Below are positions 1-5,950 of a DNA stretch of 6,437 bases, in pieces. Each line of letters begins with the position of its first letter. Positions within the stretch are counted from its first letter, which is position 1. The position numbers and the translations under genes are program-made. The stretch covers positions 1 through 6,437 of the forward strand of contig DVLP01000022.1 in the NCBI GenBank assembly GCA_018715445.1, written 5' to 3'. The DNA comes from Candidatus Avipropionibacterium avicola. GTDB lineage: Bacteria; Actinomycetota; Actinomycetes; Propionibacteriales; Propionibacteriaceae. The notes under the pieces were generated by a model, which worked only from the letters and a program-made list of their open reading frames with translations, searched no databases and had not been told where the DNA came from.

Positions 1-836
1 GCGTTCTCCACCAAGTTGGCCAGCGCGGTCACGATCTGGACGTGGTTGCCCACCAGCTCGAGGCCACGCTCCCCGGTGGTGTGCAGGCACACGTCTCGGT
101 TGGTGACCTCGACCCCGACCCGGTCGACCACCTCGGCGAGGACCTCATCGATCTCGACGACCTCACCGGAGGTCAACGGGTCCAGGGCCTGCAGTCGGGA
201 GAGCTCGATGATCTGGCGGACCATCTCGGACAGGCGGACCGATTCGATCTCCATCCGACCGGCGAAACGACGCACCATCTCCGGCTCGTCGGCCGCGTCC
301 TGGATCGTCTCGGCCAGCAGGGAGAGCGCACCGATCGGGGTCTTCAGCTCATGGCTCACGTTGGCAACGAAGTCACGGCGGACGGCTTCGATCCGCAGCG
401 ACTCCGTGCGGTCCTCGGCCAGCGCAATGATCAGGTCGGTGCTGAGAGGGGCCACCCGGACCGCATAGTGCACCGTCGCCTGGCCGCGACCCCGCCGTAC
501 CTCCAGCTCGGTCGCGATCGAACCGTCCTGGCCACGGACCTGCCGTACCAACTCGAGCAGCGCCGGCTCGGTGATCCGCGCACCGCGCAGCAGGGGCGAT
601 CCCACCGCGGTCAGGTTGGCGCACATCACCTCGTCGTGCGGACCGACCACCATGGCCGCCGCGTGCAACACCGCGACCAGGTCCTCGACCTCGCTCGGTA
701 CGGTGACCGGACCGGCCTCCAGATCGAGCGGGGGCGCCACCGGGGCACGGGTGACACGCCGGACGAGGACGGTGACGACGACGCCGACACAGAGGCCGAC
801 GACCAAGCCGATCACGAGAGCCCAAGCAGGGTGCAC
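1..836 (-). CDS. senX3: Sensor histidine kinase, SenX3/PhoR type (C-terminus cut by window edge)
   Basis: Membrane sensor kinase of the phosphate two-component system; in this family it autophosphorylates a histidine and passes the phosphate to a RegX3/PhoP-type regulator when phosphate is scarce. The visible 278 residues start with one hydrophobic membrane helix (about 4-25), followed by a basic RRVTR stretch. A PAS-like segment (about 50-140) and a HisKA domain follow, with the H-box FVANVSHELKTP and phospho-acceptor His162. The window ends in the N-box (LANLVENA), so most of the ATPase domain is missing. The start is GTG at 836: an in-frame TAG lies three codons upstream, so no earlier start is possible. 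AGGA lies 7 bases before it, but the overlapping TAGGAT is also placed as a -10 box for a leaderless mRNA. It is divergent from phoU and shares a PHO box with it. The regulator gene should lie just beyond position 1. Symbol chosen by family and context; phoR is the Streptomyces name. Confidence 0.9.
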   Translation of the reverse strand, partial: MHPAWALVIGLVVGLCVGVVVTVLVRRVTRAPVAPPLDLEAGPVTVPSEVEDLVAVLHAAAMVVGPHDEVMCANLTAVGSPLLRGARITEPALLELVRQVRGQDGSIATELEVRRGRGQATVHYAVRVAPLSTDLIIALAEDRTESLRIEAVRRDFVANVSHELKTPIGALSLLAETIQDAADEPEMVRRFAGRMEIESVRLSEMVRQIIELSRLQALDPLTSGEVVEIDEVLAEVVDRVGVEVTNRDVCLHTTGERGLELVGNHVQIVTALANLVEN

Positions 837-842
837 GGCGCC

Positions 843-848
843 ATCCTA
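843..848 (-). promoter_or_regulatory. Candidate -10 box of the kinase gene (leaderless) overlapping a possible RBS
   Basis: On the minus strand TAGGAT fits the actinobacterial TANNNT -10 pattern and is followed by six bases and the GTG start. This spacing would start transcription at the start codon itself. The same bases contain AGGA at a usable ribosome-binding distance of 7, so sequence alone cannot say which reading is right. I see no convincing -35 box, as expected if the promoter depends on an activator bound at the adjacent PHO box. Confidence 0.4.
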
Positions 849-863
849 GGACCAGAAATCGAA

Positions 864-907
864 GTGCCCCTCACGTTCACCCAAGGTTCACTGAGTGTTC
901 GCGGTAC
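864..907 (+). promoter_or_regulatory. PHO box: four 11-base direct repeat units between senX3 and phoU
   Basis: Units start at 864 (GTGCCCC, weak), 875 (GTTCACC, strong), 886 (GTTCACT, strong) and 897 (GTTCGCG, partial), each exactly 11 bases apart. Streptomyces PhoP binds direct repeat units of this length with a GTTCACC-like core, and there too the phoU and phoR-phoP genes diverge around such a box. The likely role is binding of the phosphorylated regulator under phosphate limitation, acting on both divergent promoters. The repeat spacing is seen directly; binding is inferred. Confidence 0.8.
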
Positions 908-933
908 CGCGGCTGCACCGTACGGAAGGGGCT

Positions 934-939
934 TACGAT
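934..939 (+). promoter_or_regulatory. Candidate -10 box of the phoU promoter
   Basis: TACGAT fits TANNNT and lies about 30 bases downstream of the last PHO box unit and 38 bases before the phoU ATG, leaving a short leader that contains the ribosome-binding site. No good -35 hexamer stands at the right distance (GGCTGC at 911-916 is poor), which fits a promoter that needs an activator. Confidence 0.4.
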
Positions 940-977
940 GGCCGTCAGACCGCCCCGCCGAACTCGAGGTCAGACCA

Positions 978-1643
978 ATGCGTGAGTCCTACCGTGAACA
1001 GCTCGACGAGATCCTCAGTGACCTCGTCGCCATGTCGGAGCGGATCGCCACGGCCGTCCGGCGCGCCACCCGCGCCCTGCTGCAGGTCGACCGCACCGAG
1101 GCCGAGTGGGTGATCTCCAGCGACGAGCAGATCGACCAGATGCGCGCCGACATCGATGCCCGGGCCTTCTCGCTGCTGGCACTGCAGGCCCCGGTCGCCG
1201 GGGAGTTGCGGCTGCTGGTGGCGACGCTGCGCATGGTGACCGAGATGGAGCGGATGGGTGACCTGGCTGCCCACGTCGCCAAGATCGCCCGGATGCGCTA
1301 CCCCGAGCCGGCAGTGCCCGAGGACCTGCGCGGCAACTTCGCACGGATGGCCGAGGTCGCCGAGGCGATGGTGCTGGGCGTGGGACGTGCGCTGCAGGAG
1401 AAGGACATCGACGATGCCGAAGCCGTCCAGCAACGCGACGACGAGATGGATGACCTGCGCCGCAGCCAGTTCCGTCTGATGCTCGGCGACGACTGGCCCC
1501 ACGGGGTCGAGGCCGCGGTCGACGTCGCCCTGCTGGGCCGCTACTACGAGCGGATCGCCGACCACGCCGACGCGATCGCGCGTCGGTTGGTCTACATCGT
1601 GACCGGGCAGCTGCCCGAGGAGGACGCCGTCACCTCGTCGTGA
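978..1643 (+). CDS. phoU: PhoU-family phosphate signalling regulator
   Basis: PhoU is a peripheral cytoplasmic protein that links the Pst phosphate transporter to the sensor kinase and keeps phosphate-starvation signalling off when phosphate is plentiful. This 221-residue protein has the usual length and the two-fold helical-bundle layout. Each half carries a metal-binding ExxxD motif: EMERMGDLAAH (E91, D95) and YYERIADHADAIARR (E191, D195). The ATG at 978 was chosen because GAGG at 966-969 lies 8 bases upstream and the N-terminus (MRESYREQLDEI) matches PhoU proteins; the frame stays open far upstream only as antisense of the kinase gene. It faces the kinase gene across a PHO box, so it is probably induced by phosphate limitation. 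Mycobacterial homologues are called phoY. No Pst genes are in the window. Confidence 0.95.
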   Translation: MRESYREQLDEILSDLVAMSERIATAVRRATRALLQVDRTEAEWVISSDEQIDQMRADIDARAFSLLALQAPVAGELRLLVATLRMVTEMERMGDLAAHVAKIARMRYPEPAVPEDLRGNFARMAEVAEAMVLGVGRALQEKDIDDAEAVQQRDDEMDDLRRSQFRLMLGDDWPHGVEAAVDVALLGRYYERIADHADAIARRLVYIVTGQLPEEDAVTSS

Positions 1644-1650
1644 CGACCTC

Positions 1651-1682
1651 CGGCCCCGGGGCTGACCACGTGTCCGGGGCCG
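1651..1682. terminator. Bidirectional hairpin terminator between phoU and gpmA
   Basis: CGGCCCCGG (1651-1659) pairs perfectly with CCGGGGCCG (1674-1682), and a G-T pair can extend the stem to 10; the loop is about 12 bases. It sits 7 bases after the phoU stop and directly abuts the gpmA stop, so it can serve both converging genes. There is no long T-run on either side, which is common for terminators in GC-rich actinobacteria. Confidence 0.7.
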
Positions 1683-2429
1683 TTACTTCTTGCCCTGGTT
1701 CTTGACCGCTTCGATGGCCTCGGCCGCAGCGGCCGGGTCGAGGTAGCGGCCCTCACCGACGACCTTCATGTCCTCGTCGAGCTGGTAGGCCAACGGGATC
1801 CCGGTCGGGATGTTGAGCCCGACGACGGCCTCGTCGCTCAGCCCGTCGAGGTGCTTGACCAGGGCGCGCAGCGAGTTGCCGTGGGCAGCCACCAGGACGG
1901 TCTTGCCGGCACGCAGGTCCGGCACGATCTGGTCGTACCAGTACGGCAGCATCCGCTCGACGACATCGGCCAGGCACTCGGTCTGGGGACGTGCCTCGGT
2001 CGGCAGGGCCGCGTAGCGCGGGTCGTTGAAGTTGGAGAATTCGTTGTCCTGGGCGATGGGCGGCGGCGGGGTGTCGTACGAACGGCGCCAGATCATGAAC
2101 TGGTCCTCACCGAACTCGTCGCGGACCTGGGCCTTGTCCTTGCCCTGCAGGTCGCCGTAGTGGCGCTCGTTGAGCCGCCAGGACCGCTTGGTCTCGATCC
2201 AGAACCGGCCAGCGGTGTGCAGGGCGGTCTCGGCGGTCCGGATGGCCCGCTTGAGCACCGAGGTGTGGACCACGTCGGGCAGCAGGTTCTCCGACAGCAG
2301 CAACTCACCACCGCGGGTGGCCTCGGACCGGCCCTTCTCGGTCAGGTCGACATCCACCCAGCCGGTGAACAGGTTCTTGGCGTTCCACTCGCTCTCGCCG
2401 TGGCGGAGCAGGATCAGCGTCGCAGTCAT
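1683..2429 (-). CDS. gpmA: 2,3-bisphosphoglycerate-dependent phosphoglycerate mutase
   Basis: Cytoplasmic glycolytic and gluconeogenic enzyme that interconverts 3-phosphoglycerate and 2-phosphoglycerate through a phosphohistidine intermediate. The 248-residue length is typical of the dimeric or tetrameric dPGM family. Visible active-site elements are the RHGESEWN motif with phosphorylated His10 (Arg9 beside it), [13 protein letters not shown], Arg61 in VLKRAIRTA, Glu88 in RLNERHYG as the likely acid/base, and the second histidine His183 in [10 protein letters not shown]. The ATG at 2429 gives the family N-terminus exactly. There is no ribosome-binding site at a usable distance; instead TAGTCT stands six bases before the ATG, which suggests a leaderless mRNA. 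It converges on phoU through a shared hairpin and diverges from an SDR gene. In mycobacteria the orthologue gpm1 also adjoins senX3-regX3. Nothing is missing or odd in the coding sequence. Confidence 0.97.
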   Translation of the reverse strand: MTATLILLRHGESEWNAKNLFTGWVDVDLTEKGRSEATRGGELLLSENLLPDVVHTSVLKRAIRTAETALHTAGRFWIETKRSWRLNERHYGDLQGKDKAQVRDEFGEDQFMIWRRSYDTPPPPIAQDNEFSNFNDPRYAALPTEARPQTECLADVVERMLPYWYDQIVPDLRAGKTVLVAAHGNSLRALVKHLDGLSDEAVVGLNIPTGIPLAYQLDEDMKVVGEGRYLDPAAAAEAIEAVKNQGKK

Positions 2430-2435
2430 GGTTCG

Positions 2436-2441
2436 AGACTA
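2436..2441 (-). promoter_or_regulatory. Candidate -10 box of gpmA (leaderless)
   Basis: On the minus strand TAGTCT fits TANNNT and is followed by CGAACC and the ATG, placing the expected first transcribed base at the start codon. No Shine-Dalgarno sequence lies within 5-12 bases of the ATG, which supports leaderless translation. A -35 box is not recognisable. Confidence 0.5.
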
Positions 2442-2497
2442 ACGCGCACCTCGACCGCCGGTGCGGACCAGCCGATGCACTGGACCGCTTCGGCCGA

Positions 2498-2525
2498 TGA
2501 CCACTGGCCCTGGTGACCACTGGCC
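2498..2525. repeat. Tandem 12-base direct repeat TGACCACTGGCC, candidate operator
   Basis: TGACCACTGGCC occurs at 2498-2509 and again at 2514-2525, a period of 16 bases. A shorter CACTGG copy lies at 2478-2483. CCCTGG (2508-2513) and CCAGGG (2524-2529) also form an inverted pair around the second copy. The repeats lie in the divergent gpmA/SDR promoter region, the second about 28-39 bases before the SDR ATG. A regulator site is plausible; I do not recognise the protein that would bind it. Confidence 0.5.
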
Positions 2526-2552
2526 AGGGTGGGTGCGTGGAAGACTGCAGTC

Positions 2553-3329
2553 ATGTCTGATGCACGTTCTGCTCATCTGCCGGTGGCCGTGGTCACCGGA
2601 GCCTCCAGCGGGATCGGCGCCGCGACCGCACGGATGCTGGCCGCCGGGGGCCACCACGTGGTCTGCGTGGCCCGCCGTGGTGACCGGCTGGCCGAGGTGG
2701 TCGACCAGATCAACCAGGTCGACGGGGCCGAGGCCGAGGCCGTGGTGTGCGACGTCTCGCGCGCCGATCAGGTCGCCGCCCTGGCCGACGCCGTCGGTGA
2801 GCGCTGCGACCTGCTGGTGAACAACGCCGGCGGCGCCCTCGGCCAGGATCCGTTGTCCGACACCGATCTGGAGCTGTGGGAGGCGATGTATGCCTCCAAC
2901 GTGCTGGGCGCCGCACGGGTCACCCAGGCGCTGCTCCCGGCCCTGCGAGCAAGCGAGGGGACGGTGGTCTTCGTGACCTCGACCGCGGCGGAGGCCCCGT
3001 ACGAGGGTGGCGGCGGCTACTGCGGGGTGAAGGCCGCCGAGCGCTCGATGGTCGGTGCGTTGCGACTCGAGCTGAACGGCGAGCCGATCCGGGTGTGCGA
3101 GGTCGCGCCGGGGATGGTCCACACCGAGGAGTTCTCCCTGACCCGCTTCGACGGGGACCGGGCCAAGGCCGATGCGGTCTATGCCGGGGTCCCCGATCCC
3201 CTGTCGGCCGAGGACGTCGCCGACTGCATCACCTGGCTCGCCAGCCGACCCGCCCATGTGAACGTCGACCGTCTCGTGGTCCGGCCGCGGGCGCAGGCGG
3301 CCAACCACAAGGTGCACCGGGTCACCTGA
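2553..3329 (+). CDS. SDR-family NADP-dependent oxidoreductase, YdfG-like
   Basis: Classical short-chain dehydrogenase of 258 residues. The Rossmann nucleotide motif is VVTGASSGIG (Gly16, Gly20, Gly22); ARRGDRL after the second strand suggests NADP(H). Also present are CDVS (Asp67), NNAGG (90-94), Asn116, Ser143, and the YxxxK pair Tyr156/Lys160, a complete catalytic tetrad. After that comes the APGMVHTEEF loop. The C-terminus (RPAHVNVDRLVVRPRAQA, then NHKVHR) resembles the YdfG branch, whose members oxidise serine, 3-hydroxy acids or reduce malonic semialdehyde; the actual substrate is unknown. The ATG at 2553 was preferred over an in-frame GTG at 2529 because GGAAG lies 9 bases upstream and the protein then starts close to the first strand. 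AAGACT six bases before the ATG also allows a leaderless reading. It is divergent from gpmA and its stop abuts that of the YbjN gene. Mycobacteria also carry an SDR gene near gpm1 (Rv0484c region, from memory). Confidence 0.9.
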   Translation: MSDARSAHLPVAVVTGASSGIGAATARMLAAGGHHVVCVARRGDRLAEVVDQINQVDGAEAEAVVCDVSRADQVAALADAVGERCDLLVNNAGGALGQDPLSDTDLELWEAMYASNVLGAARVTQALLPALRASEGTVVFVTSTAAEAPYEGGGGYCGVKAAERSMVGALRLELNGEPIRVCEVAPGMVHTEEFSLTRFDGDRAKADAVYAGVPDPLSAEDVADCITWLASRPAHVNVDRLVVRPRAQAANHKVHRVT

Positions 3330-3854
3330 TCAGGACTCGCTGGACGTCGGGGGCGCTTCGGGTGGTCGGAGGTGGTCGAAGGCCGCCAGGTTGGCCGTGG
3401 ACTCGCCCCGGTCCAGGCGCCACTGCCACTCTCGGCGGATGCTGCTGGCGAACCCGAGCTCCAGGATCGTGTTGAAGCTGCTGTCGGCGGTCTCGGCGAT
3501 GATGCCCAGCAGCTCGTCGACCAGGTCGGGGGTCACGACGGCGACCGGGATCCGGCCGCACAGATGGATGTCGCCGTGGCGGTCCAGGGCGAACCCGACC
3601 AGGGCCAGCCGCAGGTTGCGCTCCAACAGCCAACGGTGCACCGCCTCATGGTTCTCCTCGGGCCGCCGGGCGACGAAGGCGCGCACATTGACCGTGTGGC
3701 GGCCGACCTCGAGGGCGCAAGCGGTGGTGAGCTTGCGGGCTCCGGGCAGCGTCACCGTGACCGTGTGCGCGGAGCTGCGCGTCCAGTCGAGACCGAGCCC
3801 GTCCACCGACCGTTCGATCACCCGAACGATGGCGTCGCTGGAGGCGGGACTCAT
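3330..3854 (-). CDS. YbjN domain-containing protein
   Basis: A 174-residue cytoplasmic protein with no signal peptide or membrane segment. The sequence pattern (TLPGARKLTTACALEVGRH, then VNVRAFVARRPEENHEAVHRWLLERN, LALVGFALDRHGDIHLCGRIP, and VDELLGIIAETADSSFNTILELGF) matches the YbjN family, which has a fold like type III secretion chaperones. Its molecular role is not established; in actinobacteria it is often encoded near mshA and phosphoglycerate mutase (Rv0487 in M. tuberculosis, from memory). The ATG at 3854 has GAGGA 7 bases upstream. The frame remains open much further upstream, but that part is antisense to the next gene and shows no protein-like pattern. It is divergent from SDR2 with an 81-base gap, and tail to tail with SDR1 with no gap, so no terminator fits between them. 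Confidence 0.85.
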   Translation of the reverse strand: MSPASSDAIVRVIERSVDGLGLDWTRSSAHTVTVTLPGARKLTTACALEVGRHTVNVRAFVARRPEENHEAVHRWLLERNLRLALVGFALDRHGDIHLCGRIPVAVVTPDLVDELLGIIAETADSSFNTILELGFASSIRREWQWRLDRGESTANLAAFDHLRPPEAPPTSSES

Positions 3855-3922
3855 GCCGCCATCCTCACCGCTGCCGGACCACCGGGCAAGTCCTCTCCGG
3901 CGCAGGCCAGCAGCAGGGATGG

Positions 3923-3928
3923 GACAAT
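3923..3928 (+). promoter_or_regulatory. Candidate -10 box of the SDR2-ligase operon (leaderless)
   Basis: GACAAT resembles TATAAT in four positions and is followed by seven bases and the ATG of SDR2, the spacing expected for transcription beginning at the start codon. The sequence between the box and the ATG (CGTGGCC) has no ribosome-binding site. A -35 box is not clear. The remainder of the 81-base gap shows no other signal that I can support. Confidence 0.4.
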
Positions 3929-3935
3929 CGTGGCC

Positions 3936-4727
3936 ATGGGGTCGTCGCTCTACCGCCTGCATCTCGGGCCCGGCTGGCGTACCGCCGCGCCCGCAGCCGT
4001 ACGGGATCGGGTGGCTGGACGCACCGTCGTGGTGACCGGCGCCTCCTCCGGGATCGGCCGTGCGACGGCGGTGGCATTGGCCTCGGCCGGTGCCCAGGTG
4101 ATCGGACTGGCCCGCCGCAGCGAGTTGTTGCACGACCTGGCCGATGAGCTTCGTGGGCTGGGGAGCACGGCCGAGATGATCACCTGTGACCTGACCCGTC
4201 CCGAGGACGTCGACCGGGCCGTGGCCGTACTGGCCGAGCGTCCCGTCGACATCGTGGTGTCGAATGCCGGGCTGTCGTTGCACCGCACCGTCCGGGCGAG
4301 CCGTGACGCCTGTCGCGACCTCGATCGCAGCGTGGGCACGAATCTGACCGGCCCGGCGCACCTGTTGGTCGGGCTGGTGGAGCAGATGCTCCGACGCCCG
4401 GACGCCCACTGGGTCCACAGCGGATCGGTGAGTGCACTGGTGCCTACCCGCGGGTGGGCCTCGTACGCCGGATCCAAGGCAGGCTTCGACGCCTGGTGGC
4501 GGGCGGTGGCGTCGGAGCTCGGCGGACGGGACCGACACCTGTGGACCAGCATGATCCACTTCCCCCTCGTGCAGACCCCGATGAGTTCACCGACCTACCG
4601 CACCCAGTGGGCCCTGACCGCTGAGCAGGCGGCCTCGGTGGTACTGGCCGCTCTGGTGCGGCGACCACGGACCTTGGCCCCGTGGTGGGCCCGGATCGCC
4701 GCAGCCGGTCAGGCGTTGGCCCGGTGA
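3936..4727 (+). CDS. SDR-family oxidoreductase, fatty-acyl-reductase-like
   Basis: Short-chain dehydrogenase of 263 residues with an N-terminal extension of about 28 residues (LYRLHLGPGWRTAAPAAV) before the Rossmann strand. Motifs: VVTGASSGIG (Gly35, Gly39, Gly41), LARRSELL (suggesting NADP(H)), CDLT (Asp85), SNAG (109-112), Asn136, Ser164, and Tyr177/Lys181 in YAGSK; the catalytic tetrad is complete. The segment HFPLVQTPMSSPT and the hydrophobic tail (RRPRTLAPWWARIAAAGQALAR) resemble the SDR domains linked to fatty acyl-CoA reductases, so a long-chain or ketoacyl substrate near the membrane is a reasonable guess. The ATG at 3936 was chosen for its position after a -10-like GACAAT. It is the first gene of a two-gene operon: its TGA overlaps the ATG of the AMP-binding gene (TGATG). 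It shares only the SDR core with SDR1 at 2553 and does not look like a recent duplicate. Exact reaction unknown. Confidence 0.87.
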   Translation: MGSSLYRLHLGPGWRTAAPAAVRDRVAGRTVVVTGASSGIGRATAVALASAGAQVIGLARRSELLHDLADELRGLGSTAEMITCDLTRPEDVDRAVAVLAERPVDIVVSNAGLSLHRTVRASRDACRDLDRSVGTNLTGPAHLLVGLVEQMLRRPDAHWVHSGSVSALVPTRGWASYAGSKAGFDAWWRAVASELGGRDRHLWTSMIHFPLVQTPMSSPTYRTQWALTAEQAASVVLAALVRRPRTLAPWWARIAAAGQALAR

Positions 4728-5950
4728 TGGTCGGTCTGCCCTGGCCGGTGAGCGTACGAGCCGCCGTCCGCCACGGCATGAACCTGGCTGCGCTCGCCGA
4801 GGTGGTGACGGCCGGTCCCGGCGATGACATTGTGCTGGTGGACCGATCCGGGCCGATGTCGCGGCGCGACCTGGTCACTGCTGTGGCGGGATCGCCGACG
4901 CCGAGCGGCCCGTTGGTCACGGTGGAGGGCCACCACGACCGTTCCAGTGTCGTGGCTTTGTTGGCAGCCGGGATGCACGGTCGCGATGTCGCCGTGGTCC
5001 ATCCGGGTGTCGAGAACGCTGTGCAGGCAGGGATCTCCGGGAGGGCAGGGATCGGCGCACCACGTGGGCGGGTCTGGCTCGGCACCACCGGCACCACCGG
5101 CACACCACGCCAGAGTGCCCGACCCCGTTACGGCCCCGGACTGATCCGACCGGTCGCGCACCTGTGGCGCCGCTGGTTGCGTGGTCGCCAAGGACCGGTC
5201 CTGGTGTTGCCCGGACTCGACCACGGGTACGGCCTCGGGTTCACCCTGGCCAGCCTGCTCCTGGGTCGTACCGTGCTGCTGCCGCCGCGCGGCGAACCTG
5301 CTGCCCTGGCAGGGATCGTGGCCGACTGGTCACCGGTCGTGGCGGTCGCGGTACCTCCGCAACTGCTCTGGTTGACCGAGCTGCAGCAGTGGTCGCCCGA
5401 GGTGGTGGTGACCGGGTCCTCTCCCCTGTCGGCCGAGGTCCAGCAAACCGCCACGACACGGTTCGGCCCGGTCCTGCACAACCTGTACGGCAGCACCGAA
5501 GCCGGTTTCGCGACCATGGCCGACCCGGCCGACCTGGCGCGACGCCCCGGCTGCGTCGGTCGGGCACTTCCGGGGATCGGGGTCCGGGTGGTCGACGGGC
5601 GGGTCGTGGTGCACAGCCCGTTCGCCACCCACCGCGGTCGTTGGGTCCCCACCGGTGACCACGGCCACTGGGAGGACGACCTGTTGGTGCTCGACGGCCG
5701 GGTGGACCGGGTCGCAGTGGTCAACGGGGTCAACGTCGACCTCACCGAGGTCCACGCTGCCCTGACCGCGCATCCCGCGGTGGAGTCGGTGACAGTGACC
5801 GCCGATCCCGATCCGGTGGCCGGCGAGCGGGTGCGGGCCGACGTACGGATCTCGGAGCCGGTCACGGCAGAGGCACTGCAGGAGTGGGTGCACCGGACCG
5901 TCGGCCCACGGGTCTCAGTGGCGATGTCGCTGCATCAGCGCGACTCCTGA
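4727..5950 (+). CDS. Short AMP-binding (acyl-CoA synthetase-like) protein lacking the A10 lysine region
   Basis: Member of the adenylate-forming superfamily, which activates carboxylic acids as acyl-AMP and often transfers them to CoA. It has 407 residues, against about 500-550 for most family members. Visible core motifs: the phosphate loop TTGTTGTPR (120-128, Arg in place of Lys), NLYGSTEAG (A5, 252-260), VPTGDHG (A7, Asp311), and GRVDRVAVVNGVNV (A8, 324-337). The N-terminal part before the phosphate loop is short (about 115 residues). The C-terminal subdomain stops at SVAMSLHQRDS, before the LPxTxxGK segment that normally supplies the catalytic lysine, and no other frame downstream restores it. 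It may therefore be a reduced ligase, catalyse only the thioester-forming half-reaction, or need a partner. The ATG at 4727 overlaps the SDR2 stop (TGATG), indicating translational coupling; an in-frame GTG at 4724 is possible. Its last 16 bases overlap the end of the convergent gene. Substrate unknown. Confidence 0.85.
   Translation: MVGLPWPVSVRAAVRHGMNLAALAEVVTAGPGDDIVLVDRSGPMSRRDLVTAVAGSPTPSGPLVTVEGHHDRSSVVALLAAGMHGRDVAVVHPGVENAVQAGISGRAGIGAPRGRVWLGTTGTTGTPRQSARPRYGPGLIRPVAHLWRRWLRGRQGPVLVLPGLDHGYGLGFTLASLLLGRTVLLPPRGEPAALAGIVADWSPVVAVAVPPQLLWLTELQQWSPEVVVTGSSPLSAEVQQTATTRFGPVLHNLYGSTEAGFATMADPADLARRPGCVGRALPGIGVRVVDGRVVVHSPFATHRGRWVPTGDHGHWEDDLLVLDGRVDRVAVVNGVNVDLTEVHAALTAHPAVESVTVTADPDPVAGERVRADVRISEPVTAEALQEWVHRTVGPRVSVAMSLHQRDS

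Noticed and set aside
42..977. Long plus-strand open frame running into phoU
   Set aside because: It is antisense to the histidine kinase gene, and its translation is rich in His/Arg/Asp/Gly with no family pattern. PhoU homology begins at 978, where a ribosome-binding site is present.
1851..2516. Plus-strand 221-residue open frame
   Set aside because: It mirrors gpmA, whose catalytic motifs on the minus strand are unambiguous.
2439..3317. Minus-strand 292-residue open frame opposite SDR1
   Set aside because: The plus-strand SDR has a complete catalytic tetrad; the minus-strand translation resembles no family and is a high-GC shadow.
3372..3935. Upstream extension of the SDR2 frame
   Set aside because: It is antisense to the YbjN gene and lacks SDR features; the conserved protein starts near 3936.
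3855..4559. Upstream extension of the YbjN frame on the minus strand
   Set aside because: It lies opposite SDR2, has low-complexity Pro/Arg/Gly-rich translation, and the true YbjN start at 3854 has a good GAGGA site.
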